Origin: CAZCWX01 sp964502465
GTDB lineage: Bacteria; Desulfobacterota; Binatia; Bin18
Length of the DNA stretch: 25,925 bases
Assembly (NCBI GenBank): GCA_964502465.1
Contig: CAZCWX010000331.1
Coordinates: forward strand, 1-25,925
Direction of reading: 5' to 3'
Positions 13,977-21,135 of this stretch are shown one piece after another. The notes below the pieces were generated by a model. It was given only the letters and a program-made list of their open reading frames with translations. It did no database searches and was not told the origin of the DNA. Position 1 is the first letter of the stretch. Every line of letters begins with the position of its first letter. Made by a program: the position numbers and the translations under genes.

Positions 13977-15056
13977 ATGAAACATTTCATTGGCTGGTTG
14001 GTCTGTGTGGGTCTCTTCAGTCTGAGCCCCGCTGCGTTGGCTCAAGAGGGAAAGCCGACGATCCGCTTTGGTTTGCAGGTTGCCCAACAGCAAACTACCG
14101 TCGAAGAGTTGAAGGAAGTCTGGAAAGAAGCCGAAGCGTTGGGGTTTGATACGCTGTGGACGAATGATCATTTACTGCCCAGCGTTGGTCCATCAGATGG
14201 ACCTAATCTGGAAGCCTGGACCCTGTTAGCCGCGATGGCCACGGTCACGGCGCGTGTTCAGATTGGCACCATGGTCTCAAGTAACACGTTTCGTGACCCT
14301 GCGGTGCTGGCCAAGATGGCCACGACGGTCGACCACTTGAGCAACGGCCGCCTCATTCTCGGCATTGGTTTCGGCTGGTTCGAACGTGAGCACCAGGCCT
14401 ACGGCATCCCCTTCCCTGCTACCCCGGTCCGAGCCAAGGAACTGGAAGAAGCGTTGCAGGTGATCACCAAGCTGTGGGCTGCGGATCCTACTGTGTCATT
14501 CAAGGGTCAATACTATACGCTGGTGGACGCGCCGTTCATGCCCAAACCGCTGCAACGACCGCATCCACCGATCATGATTGGTGGGATCGGCGAAAAACTG
14601 ACGTTACCCCTCGTCGCGCGCTACGCGCAGATGTGGAACATTCCCAACCTCCCGCCTGCGGAGGTCGCCGAAAAAAATAAAGTCTTAGTACAGCAGTGCC
14701 AAAAAATCGGCCGTAACTGTGGCGAAATCGAACGTTCGTATCTGACGCCCCTGTACCTCAAAGCCGATCCCTCCGAAGTCCAAGGCTTACTCGAGCGCAT
14801 TGCTGAACTCCGGAAGGTCAGCGTCGAAAAGGTGCGCGAGAGTGTGTTGGTGGGTGACCCTGAGGCGATCCGTCAGCAGCTGCAAACGTACATCGACGCC
14901 GGCGTGACGCATTTTATTATCAATCTGCGTCGCCCTGGTCTTTACGATCTTGAAGGCGTACGTTTGTTCGCAAAAGAGGTGATCCCCACGTTCCGCAAGA
15001 AAGATATTCAGCAGTCAGCGGTCAGCCGTCAGCGAAAAGTGACCACACGCAGATAA
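13977..15056 (+). CDS. Luciferase-like (LLM) flavin/F420-dependent oxidoreductase with signal peptide
   Basis: Residues about 28-340 form a luciferase-like monooxygenase TIM barrel of the F420-dependent type, with GFDTLWTNDHL, the NGRLILGIGFGW motif and PHPPIMIGG. Such enzymes use FMN or F420; the substrate here is unknown. Unusually for the family, residues 1-22 form a clear Sec signal peptide (basic start, hydrophobic core, AALA|QEG), so the protein may be exported; no twin-arginine motif is seen although F420 enzymes outside the cytoplasm usually need Tat. The last residues (QQSAVSRQR) are coded by the GTCAGC dispersed repeat, so the natural C-terminus was extended. AAGGAGG precedes the ATG. 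It follows bioB by 28 bases and converges with the MFS gene. Membership in the biotin operon is likely by position only. Confidence 0.85.
   Translation: MKHFIGWLVCVGLFSLSPAALAQEGKPTIRFGLQVAQQQTTVEELKEVWKEAEALGFDTLWTNDHLLPSVGPSDGPNLEAWTLLAAMATVTARVQIGTMVSSNTFRDPAVLAKMATTVDHLSNGRLILGIGFGWFEREHQAYGIPFPATPVRAKELEEALQVITKLWAADPTVSFKGQYYTLVDAPFMPKPLQRPHPPIMIGGIGEKLTLPLVARYAQMWNIPNLPPAEVAEKNKVLVQQCQKIGRNCGEIERSYLTPLYLKADPSEVQGLLERIAELRKVSVEKVRESVLVGDPEAIRQQLQTYIDAGVTHFIINLRRPGLYDLEGVRLFAKEVIPTFRKKDIQQSAVSRQRKVTTRR
15008..15034 (+). repeat. GTCAGC tandem repeat at the 3' end of the luciferase-like gene
   Basis: Four copies of a seven-base unit (TCAGCAG, TCAGCGG, TCAGCCG, TCAGC) are read in frame and code for the QQSAVSRQ tail. 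The same unit is at 5828-5967, 7563-7630 and 20937-20972. Confidence 0.75.
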
Positions 15057-15066
15057 GACGTCTGGG

Positions 15067-15080
15067 GCGATGCTCATCGC
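15067..15080. terminator. Small hairpin between convergent genes
   Basis: GCGATGCTCATCGC can form a five- to six-pair hairpin with a tiny loop, followed by TTCT on the plus strand. It lies in the 26 bases between the stops of the luciferase-like and MFS genes. The stem is short, so a terminator role is uncertain. Confidence 0.25.
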
Positions 15081-15082
15081 TT

Positions 15083-16372
15083 CTACCCGACCGGCTCAGG
15101 CTGGGCAGTGTGGACTTCCTCTGGGTGCTCCAAAAACAACGGCTGGGCTGAGACCCCAAACGCCATGACCAGGGCGGCCATGAAGATAGCCGCCGCACCA
15201 GTATAAAATGGCAACGCCCAGTTGCCCGTCGCCGTAACCAGGAATCCGGCCAGCATGGTCGCAGCCATACCGCCCAAGCTGCCAAACGTACTCATACACC
15301 CCCAAATTGCGCCCAGATGACGAGGACTCATTTCCGTTGGCAGGCTCATGTATCCGGCTAAGGCCGCATCGTTGAACAAACGAGCAACCATCAGCAGTAT
15401 CACACAAAGCCAGGGCGACTCCACACTGACCGCGGCAACCATAAATGGCGCGCCAATTAACATCCCGATCAGAGACAGGGTCTTGCGAGCGGTATCAGCG
15501 CGTGCACCCCGCCGGAGCAGTTCATCAGAGAGCCATCCTCCTCCCACAGTCCCGATCAGAGCCATGCCAGTGATCAGTCCCCCCAGGCCGCCCATCTCAC
15601 CAATGGAGAATCCACGGCCACGGACCAGGTACGTCGGCAACCAGGCGGCCATCAACCACATGGTATAAACCCACAGCGTATAAGAAACGACCAACGCCCA
15701 TACGCGTGGTGAGCGGATCACCGGCCCCCACCCGGTGTGTTCAGAGGCAGGCCGCACTCGCTCGGCCTGAATATAGCGCAGTTCTGCGGGCGAGACCGCG
15801 GCATGCTCCTCTGGGGTCGCACGACCGTACCAGAGCCAGCCAAACGCCCACGCGATGCCGATTCCCCCACAAAGATAAAAAACCCATGGCCAGCCAAGTT
15901 GCACGGTCACAAGGGTCACAAGCGGATAGCCAAGCATAATCCCGGCGTTTAAGGCAGCCGGAATGACCGTTTGCGCGCGCGCCAGTTCGTGCCGTGGCAC
16001 CCAGGCCGCATTGGCAATGCTCATGGCTGGAACGATCGGTGCCTCAAAGGCACCCACCAGGAACCGCAGGCTCAACATCAACCAGAACGCCGATGCCCCC
16101 CACGGAGTCAGGAAGGTCACCACCGACCAACCGAGACACAGCCAGGGTATCAGCCGACCGCCAAAACGGTCGGCGATATAGCCGCCAGGTAACTGCAGCA
16201 CAGTGTATCCCCACAGGAACGCGGAAAAAATGATTCCGAAGAGTGCCTCATCCCAGCCCAATTCGCGGATCATGGCTGGAGCGGCAATGGAGATGTTGGC
16301 TCGATCGACATGGTTGATCAGCGCCAACAGGAAGATCATTCCCACAATACGGTAGCGAACCGGCCCAGGCAT
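15083..16372 (-). CDS. MFS transporter, anion:cation symporter type
   Basis: The 429-residue protein has about 12 hydrophobic helices and the MFS signature GGYIADRFGGR between helices 2 and 3. The opening ALINHVDRANISIAAPAM is typical of the anion:cation symporter (ACS) family, whose members import organic acids such as glucarate, phthalate or hydroxy acids with protons. A second half signature is at GGGWLSDELLRRG. I used the ATG at 16372, with GGGGGGG just upstream; longer frames to 16630 would add a hydrophilic leader with no ribosome site. It is divergent from the VOC gene with 205 bases between. The neighbours suggest uptake of a carboxylate for catabolism, but the substrate cannot be read from the sequence. 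Confidence 0.9.
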   Translation of the reverse strand: MPGPVRYRIVGMIFLLALINHVDRANISIAAPAMIRELGWDEALFGIIFSAFLWGYTVLQLPGGYIADRFGGRLIPWLCLGWSVVTFLTPWGASAFWLMLSLRFLVGAFEAPIVPAMSIANAAWVPRHELARAQTVIPAALNAGIMLGYPLVTLVTVQLGWPWVFYLCGGIGIAWAFGWLWYGRATPEEHAAVSPAELRYIQAERVRPASEHTGWGPVIRSPRVWALVVSYTLWVYTMWLMAAWLPTYLVRGRGFSIGEMGGLGGLITGMALIGTVGGGWLSDELLRRGARADTARKTLSLIGMLIGAPFMVAAVSVESPWLCVILLMVARLFNDAALAGYMSLPTEMSPRHLGAIWGCMSTFGSLGGMAATMLAGFLVTATGNWALPFYTGAAAIFMAALVMAFGVSAQPLFLEHPEEVHTAQPEPVG

Positions 16373-16577
16373 CGCCCCCCCTTTAGGGTCGGAAGTAAAG
16401 ATCCCCAACGGCTCTACCATGGATAAAGGAAATCGACAACCTGACCAATCGTGAGAGCAAGAACACCCTCCGCCTCTCCTTACTCTTCTCCAGGGCTGGA
16501 GTGTTGTGCTATAGCATGAGAAAAAGGAGGGGATGACACCCTGCCCTTTCACAGTCATACAGTAAGGAGGACTGAGT

Positions 16578-17045
16578 ATGCCGATTAAAGTTGTTGAGTT
16601 ACACCACCATGGCATCCGCATTGGCACCACTACCGAAGAAGTCGAACAGGCCCGGCAATTCTATACTGACGTGCTCGGCCTGCAGACCGACCCTGGCCGA
16701 CCCAACATTCCGAGCATTCCGGGGTTTTGGATGTATGTTGGCCAGGGCGAACAGACCTCGCAGATTCACTTGATGGGAGCGAGGGGTATGTCGCCAATGG
16801 CACGGAGTGAAAAAGAGGATCCGACCCTGCCTCACGTTGCGCTTGCGGTGGAAAACATTCAGGAAGCACGAGAAGAGCTGGAACGGCGTGGTATTTGGCA
16901 CTGGCGGATTCAAGGGTTGGTGGGGAACAATTCTGACCAGGTGTTTGTGCAAGATCCCTTTGGCAACGTCATCGAACTCCATCAGGTCGGCAGTTGCCGT
17001 TGCAATAAAATCGTGCTCGGCACCAGCGAGATGCGTGGAGGATGA
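16578..17045 (+). CDS. VOC family (glyoxalase/dioxygenase-like) protein
   Basis: The 155-residue protein is a single-pair VOC (vicinal oxygen chelate) fold. Visible elements are the first metal-side strand ELHHHGIRI (His9-11), ARQFYTDVLGLQ, the second strand LPHVALAV, and the C-terminal DPFGNVIELHQ with the Glu metal ligand. Family members are glyoxalases, epimerases, extradiol dioxygenases and resistance proteins; the group cannot be narrowed here. AAGGAGG stands 8 bases before the ATG. The amidohydrolase gene follows on the same strand after 135 bases. Confidence 0.88.
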   Translation: MPIKVVELHHHGIRIGTTTEEVEQARQFYTDVLGLQTDPGRPNIPSIPGFWMYVGQGEQTSQIHLMGARGMSPMARSEKEDPTLPHVALAVENIQEAREELERRGIWHWRIQGLVGNNSDQVFVQDPFGNVIELHQVGSCRCNKIVLGTSEMRGG

Positions 17046-17073
17046 GTACGGCATACGGCTTAGGCTCTTCCAT

Positions 17074-17125
17074 GCTTGCCATAGGCCCTAGAGCGAGCGC
17101 AGCAAGCGAGCCATAGGCGATAAGC
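17074..17125. repeat. Possible short dispersed repeat (GCCATAGG pair with GCTTGC/GCAAGC dyad)
   Basis: GCCATAGG occurs at 17078-17085 and 17110-17117, and GCTTGC (17074-17079) can pair with GCAAGC (17102-17107). The block sits in the 135-base spacer between the VOC and amidohydrolase genes. It resembles the simple-unit intergenic repeats elsewhere in the window, but I see only this copy. Confidence 0.35.
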
Positions 17126-17180
17126 AAAATACGATTGACCTCCCACAACACGGAGTACATGACAGCGAAACGGAGGCTTC

Positions 17181-18305
17181 ATGGCCGAAATCTACACTGA
17201 ACGTTTGATCTCAGCGGACTCTCATATCGTTGAACCCGCAGACCTCTGGCTCACCCGCATGGAGAAGAAGTGGCGTGACAAAGCACCACGCATCGCGGCC
17301 TTAGACGAAACTGGGGACTATATTGTCATCGATGGACTCCGTCCTCGTCCGTTGGCGTTTGAAGGACCAATGGCCGACCTGAAAGCGCAAGGAATGGATA
17401 TTCCCAAACCCAAAGGGTATCGATACGAAGACAATCGCCCTGGCACCTGGGAGCCGCATGAACGCCTTAAAGACCAGGATCTTGATGGTGTTGCTGGCGA
17501 GATTATTTACCCTGGTGTCGGTCTGACGCTGGTACGGGCGCCTGATGCCGCATATCTGTATGCCTGCTGCCGCGCCTATAACGATTGGCTGGCCGAATTC
17601 TGTCAACCGTATCCTGACCGACTCAAGGGTGTGGGGATGATTCCCTGTCGTGGGCCAATCGAGTGGGCAGTGGCCGAGACCGAACGCTGCGCCAAGCTCG
17701 GGCTGGTCAGCGTCATGCTCCCCGCCTGGGTCGATGACCGACCCTACAACCTCCCTGATTGGGATCCGCTCTGGGCAGCCATGCAAGACATGAATCTTAT
17801 CGCCAGCATGCATATTGGTGGCCGCGACCCGTTTGGCCGGGCGCATGGTCCAGGCGCTGGAGGTATTATCATCGGCATCGTGAAATTTGAGATGAACGAT
17901 ACGCTGCAACATCTTATTTGGGGTGGCGCACCGACGCGTTTCCCGAAGCTCAGGTGGGCCTTAGTCGAAAGTGGCATCGGTTGGATTGGTGCGGCCTTGG
18001 AGTTTATGGACCATTGGTGGCATGACCACAAAGGCTGGATGGAGCCGCGTCTCCCTGAGCTGCCAAGCACCTATTTTCATCGCCAATTTTACGCAACGTT
18101 TGAAGATGATCGGGCAGGAGTGTTAACGCGGGAATTGATGGGCGTTGAGAATTTAATGTGGGGGTCGGACTATCCGCATACCGAAGGCGTATGGCCATTC
18201 TCACGCCAGAAGGTCGCGCAGAACTTTGCCGCGATCCCTGAAGTGGACACCCGCAAAATTGTCCACGACAATGCCGTGCGGCTGTATGGCTTTCCACCGG
18301 CGTAA
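17181..18305 (+). CDS. Amidohydrolase-2 family metal-dependent hydrolase or decarboxylase
   Basis: The 374-residue protein is an amidohydrolase-2 (ACMSD-like) TIM barrel. These enzymes hydrolyse or decarboxylate aromatic and related acids with a divalent metal. The N-terminal metal motif is SADSHIVEP (residues 11-19), a D-x-H form in place of the usual H-x-H, common in one branch of the family. Later landmarks are SMHIGG, the WALVESGIGW strand, and the C-terminal WGSDYPHTEG with the catalytic Asp and His. GGAGG lies six bases before the ATG. Upstream is the VOC gene and downstream, past repeats, the Rieske ferredoxin, suggesting a catabolic set. The substrate is unknown. Confidence 0.9.
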   Translation: MAEIYTERLISADSHIVEPADLWLTRMEKKWRDKAPRIAALDETGDYIVIDGLRPRPLAFEGPMADLKAQGMDIPKPKGYRYEDNRPGTWEPHERLKDQDLDGVAGEIIYPGVGLTLVRAPDAAYLYACCRAYNDWLAEFCQPYPDRLKGVGMIPCRGPIEWAVAETERCAKLGLVSVMLPAWVDDRPYNLPDWDPLWAAMQDMNLIASMHIGGRDPFGRAHGPGAGGIIIGIVKFEMNDTLQHLIWGGAPTRFPKLRWALVESGIGWIGAALEFMDHWWHDHKGWMEPRLPELPSTYFHRQFYATFEDDRAGVLTRELMGVENLMWGSDYPHTEGVWPFSRQKVAQNFAAIPEVDTRKIVHDNAVRLYGFPPA

Positions 18306-18347
18306 GAGCGGCTGGAGACTTGGGACTAGAGACTGGAGCTTTGGGAC

Positions 18348-18367
18348 ATAAGGAACATGTTCCTTAT
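18348..18367. repeat. Perfect 20-base palindrome
   Basis: ATAAGGAACATGTTCCTTAT is its own reverse complement. It lies 43 bases after the amidohydrolase stop and 81 bases before the Rieske start. It could be an operator for the ferredoxin gene or a strong RNA hairpin; it lacks a following T tract, so a terminator is unlikely. The flanking GAGACTTGGGACTAGAGACTGG looks like another simple-unit repeat. Confidence 0.6.
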
Positions 18368-18410
18368 CGCGTTGATTTGTAGGCCTTTCTTCCCATTCTC
18401 CAGTCCTTTC

Positions 18411-18441
18411 TACTGACTACTGACTACTGACTACTGACTAC
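18411..18441 (+). repeat. TACTGAC heptamer tandem repeat
   Basis: The unit TACTGAC is repeated exactly four times plus TAC. The array ends six bases before the ATG of the Rieske ferredoxin gene, so it fills the place where a ribosome binding site would be. Confidence 0.85.
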
Positions 18442-18447
18442 TTTCCC

Positions 18448-18759
18448 ATGGCTACTCGCATTCCCATCGGTACACTTGCCAACTTTCCCGAAGGTCGAGG
18501 AGTACCCATTGTCGCAGGAGGGAAACGCCTGGCAATTTTTCACCTCGGCGACCGCGTCTTTGCCATCGATAACGTGTGCTCTCACAACCGCTTTCCGCTC
18601 GCCGATGGACGAGTCCAGGACACGGTGGTGACGTGTCGCACACACGGCGCCCGTTTCAACCTGGAAACGGGCTCGGTTGTGCGTGGTCCAGCTCGCAAAC
18701 CGGTCCGCACCTATGTGGTACATATTATGGGAGACACGATCGAGGTAGAAATCGACTAG
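18448..18759 (+). CDS. Rieske [2Fe-2S] ferredoxin-like protein
   Basis: The 103-residue protein is a small soluble Rieske ferredoxin, the type that passes electrons to ring-hydroxylating oxygenases or forms the NirD-like subunit. The cluster ligands are clear: Cys44 and His46 in VCSHNRFPLADG, and Cys63 and His66 in VTCRTHGARF. The C-terminal strand VRTYVVHIMGDTIEVEID is normal. No oxygenase or reductase gene is near, so its partner must be elsewhere. There is no ribosome site before the ATG because a heptamer repeat fills the region; no later in-frame ATG precedes the cluster. Confidence 0.92.
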   Translation: MATRIPIGTLANFPEGRGVPIVAGGKRLAIFHLGDRVFAIDNVCSHNRFPLADGRVQDTVVTCRTHGARFNLETGSVVRGPARKPVRTYVVHIMGDTIEVEID

Positions 18760-18795
18760 GAATTTCCCGCGGAACAACGAAACGGAAATGACGCC

Positions 18796-19362
18796 ATGTC
18801 TTCCCAACCTCAAAAGCTGCTGACAGCTGCCGAGTACCTGGCTCTCGAACGGAAAGCTGAACAGAAGAGCGAATACTTTGCGGGCGAACTGTTTGCCATG
18901 GCCGGTGCCAGCAGACGGCATAACGCAATCGTGGCAAGCATCATTAGAGTGCTTGGCAATCAGTTATTAGAGCGCCCTTGCAATGTGTATCCAAGTGACA
19001 TGCGAGTGAAAATCCCCGCACTCGGTAAGTACACCTATCCTGACGTAGTCGTTGTTTATGGTGAAGAAATCTTTGAAGACGAACACAATGATACGCTTCT
19101 GAATCCTCAAGTGATCATTGAAGTTTTATCTGAATCTACAGAAGCATACGACCGAGGGAAAAAGTTCGAACATTATCAGCGTCTCGATTCACTGGCCGAA
19201 TATCTGCTGGTCGCTCAAGATTCTCACCGGATTGAATGCTATGTCCGTCACAATGACCGGACATGGACATATACCGAATTTCATCAACTCGAAGACCTCG
19301 TGCCTCTGACCACCATCGATTGCACACTTCCTCTCAAAGATGTATATGCCAAGGTTTCCTAA
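18796..19362 (+). CDS. Uma2 family (DUF820) putative endonuclease
   Basis: The 188-residue protein matches the Uma2/DUF820 family, which has a PD-(D/E)XK nuclease-like fold and is expanded in cyanobacteria and several environmental lineages. Family features are LTAAEYLALE near the start, SEYFAGELFAMAGAS, the acidic TYPDVVVV, and EVLSESTEAYDRGKKFEHYQ with the active-site Glu and Lys. Length is typical. The natural role is not known; copies are often scattered singly, as here. AACGGAAATGACGCC precedes the ATG with a poor ribosome site. The Cys-cluster gene follows after 40 bases. Confidence 0.92.
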   Translation: MSSQPQKLLTAAEYLALERKAEQKSEYFAGELFAMAGASRRHNAIVASIIRVLGNQLLERPCNVYPSDMRVKIPALGKYTYPDVVVVYGEEIFEDEHNDTLLNPQVIIEVLSESTEAYDRGKKFEHYQRLDSLAEYLLVAQDSHRIECYVRHNDRTWTYTEFHQLEDLVPLTTIDCTLPLKDVYAKVS

Positions 19363-19402
19363 TTCGTTCACAACGACAACGCAGCAAAGAAAGGAAGCCA
19401 GG

Positions 19403-19855
19403 ATGACCACACACCACAAGCCGTATTGGGAAACCAAATCTCTTGCCGACATGACTCAAGAGGAGTGGGAATCTCTGTGTGACGGCTGTGGGCGTTGTTG
19501 TTTGCACAAGCTGGAGGACGCAGATACGGGACGCATCTATTATACCGGGGTAGCGTGTCGCCTCTTAGACACGCAGCGCTGCTGTTGCACCCGGTACGCA
19601 CGGCGGACACGCCTTGTCCCTGATTGTTTGGTCCTGACACCAGAGCATATCGAGCAATTCCACTGGCTCCCTGCAACGTGTGCCTATCGCCGCATCGCCG
19701 AAGGCAAAGGACTGGCGTGGTGGCATCCGTTGGTATCCGGGGATTCCAACACCGTGCACCAGGCAGGGATCTCAGTCCGTGGAAAGGTCGTCCAAGAACG
19801 CGCCGTCGTTCTGAAGCGTCTGGATGAACACATTGTTGACTGGGTAGAGCTGTAG
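19403..19855 (+). CDS. YcgN-like cysteine cluster protein
   Basis: The 150-residue protein belongs to the YcgN/UPF0260 family of Cys-rich proteins, related to YkgJ-type putative metal-chelating proteins. The signature CDGCGRCCLHKLED is at about residues 29-42, followed by further cysteines in GVACRLLD, RCCCTRY, PDCLVL and TCAYR. I used the ATG at 19403, preceded by AGGAAG; an upstream ATG at 19340 overlaps the Uma2 gene and adds a poorly conserved leader. Its biochemical role is unknown; a bound Fe or Zn cluster is the usual assumption. Confidence 0.93.
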   Translation: MTTHHKPYWETKSLADMTQEEWESLCDGCGRCCLHKLEDADTGRIYYTGVACRLLDTQRCCCTRYARRTRLVPDCLVLTPEHIEQFHWLPATCAYRRIAEGKGLAWWHPLVSGDSNTVHQAGISVRGKVVQERAVVLKRLDEHIVDWVEL

Positions 19856-19883
19856 CCGGTTCTTTCCTAGTAGTTATTTGAGA

Positions 19884-20213
19884 TCACTCCCCACTCTCCC
19901 ACTCCCATGGCAGCGTGTACTTTTTGCTGGTGTTGCAGTCCTTACAAGCTGGCACGAGATTACTCTTCGTAGACTTGCCACCACGTGCGAGTGGAACCAG
20001 GTGATCCATGGTCAGTTCTGTAGGAGGGATACGACACTGACAATAATAGCAGACGCCAGCGGCCCGTTTCCGCTTCCACCACTCAGAGTGGCGTAGCTCC
20101 CGTGCCCGATTTTTTTCGCGGCGAATGTCCGCAACACTGACCTCAGAAAGGAAAGACTTTGCCAAAGGCAGGTTCCTGTTGCCGTTATGAAATCCGCTGG
20201 CCGCTCTGCGCAT
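19884..20213 (-). CDS. Small HNH endonuclease
   Basis: The protein (109 residues from the ATG at 20213) carries a complete HNH nuclease domain: zinc-type cysteines C55 and C58, the catalytic MDHLVPLARGG (Asp70, His71), the Asn of SNLVPAC (Asn85) and C90, C93. Such short HNH proteins are found in phages, introns and as stand-alone genes. The ATG at 20213 overlaps the upstream DUF547 gene by 29 bases; a TTG at 20165 with ACAGGAA upstream would remove the overlap and still keep the domain. The gene converges with the YcgN gene, with 28 bases between. Its role is unknown. Confidence 0.87.
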   Translation of the reverse strand: MRRAASGFHNGNRNLPLAKSFLSEVSVADIRREKNRARELRHSEWWKRKRAAGVCYYCQCRIPPTELTMDHLVPLARGGKSTKSNLVPACKDCNTSKKYTLPWEWESGE

Positions 20214-20928
20214 TTAGCGTCCAATCGTATTCCAGATAGGAGAAATCATTTTTCTTCGCAGCCAGGATCTCTTGTTTGTTCGTATCAACAAAGCCGGCCA
20301 CGAAGGTTGGCACTGATCCCGCAACGCTCACAAAATCCTGAGCGAACCACTGAAAAATCATCGATAACGCGACCTGTTGGGTATCGATCTGGTTCCGAGT
20401 CGGATCATTCATAAACTCACGCGTTGCTTCGTCGAGTTGGTGGTCGAGCCGGTCGGACCCATAGGCTTCTCGACGCAGCTTTGGACAACTCGTCGATGCA
20501 CAGACAATGGCAAAGTGAATACGCGGGTCAGTAAACTTTTTCCGCAGAATCTGGTGTTCGATCTCATCAGGAGAACGATCCTTCCCAGCAACTCGGAGGG
20601 TATACCAACTGAAAAGCCGTTTCCGCGCAAGGATGCCCTCAGCAGTCAGTCCTGTCAGGACCCCATTCACAATGGCGGCGTTATAAGCGTTGATCCAGAA
20701 CGCTTTCTCTTCATTCTCAGCCATCCCAGCGATTTGCGCTGTCGCCAAAGTTGCCAGGTACCGGGCAAAGGCAGAGTGATCGTGCGATTGCAGATCTCGA
20801 TACGCTACCCGTCCATTGTCATCCACATACTGCTTGAGCAGCGCATCCCAGGGAGCATGATCTATTGCTGCCTCACTCAGCCGGGTAAAGAAAAGCATCA
20901 TTGCCACTATGAGGATTGGTCGTCGCAT
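20185..20928 (-). CDS. DUF547 domain protein, exported
   Basis: The 247-residue protein starts with a signal peptide (MRRPILIVAMMLFFTRLSEA) and then a DUF547 domain with the family markers AFWINAYNAAIVNGVL and IHFAIVCASTSCPKLRREAY. DUF547 proteins are widespread, often periplasmic, and without a settled function. The ATG at 20928 is preceded by CAGGAA, which lies at the edge of a GTCAGC repeat. It is divergent from the SDR gene and overlaps the HNH gene, with which it may share a transcript. Confidence 0.9.
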   Translation of the reverse strand: MRRPILIVAMMLFFTRLSEAAIDHAPWDALLKQYVDDNGRVAYRDLQSHDHSAFARYLATLATAQIAGMAENEEKAFWINAYNAAIVNGVLTGLTAEGILARKRLFSWYTLRVAGKDRSPDEIEHQILRKKFTDPRIHFAIVCASTSCPKLRREAYGSDRLDHQLDEATREFMNDPTRNQIDTQQVALSMIFQWFAQDFVSVAGSVPTFVAGFVDTNKQEILAAKKNDFSYLEYDWTLNAQSGQRIS

Positions 20929-20936
20929 ATATTCCT

Positions 20937-20972
20937 GTCAGCGTTCAGCAGTCAGCGTTCAGCAGTCAGCAG
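20937..20972. repeat. GTCAGCGTTCAGCA tandem repeat upstream of the DUF547 gene
   Basis: GTCAGCGTTCAGCA is present twice in tandem, followed by GTCAGCAG. The same 13-base core forms both arms of the inverted repeat at 5828-5967. The array begins nine bases before the DUF547 start codon and so occupies its 5' leader. Confidence 0.8.
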
Positions 20973-21135
20973 AGACAAGCAGATGCCGCAAGCAGGCGAC
21001 TCCTTCTCATGCCAAAGTCGCCTCGACTCTCCTCTCGTACCCCTTTCCTGCTGCTTCGCTTTTGTCTTCTTGTATGGTTTCCGCTATGCTTACGCCAGTC
21101 CCCACGGGGAACTGGAGAAACCGCAGGAGGGAATT

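Noticed and set aside
18348..18367. SOS box (GAAC-N4-GTTC)
   Set aside because: The half-sites GAAC and GTTC are separated by only two bases instead of four.
20377..21135. Long open extension upstream of the SDR start (253 codons)
   Set aside because: It is antisense to the DUF547 gene, has no family resemblance, and the ATG at 21136 has an excellent AGGAGG site.
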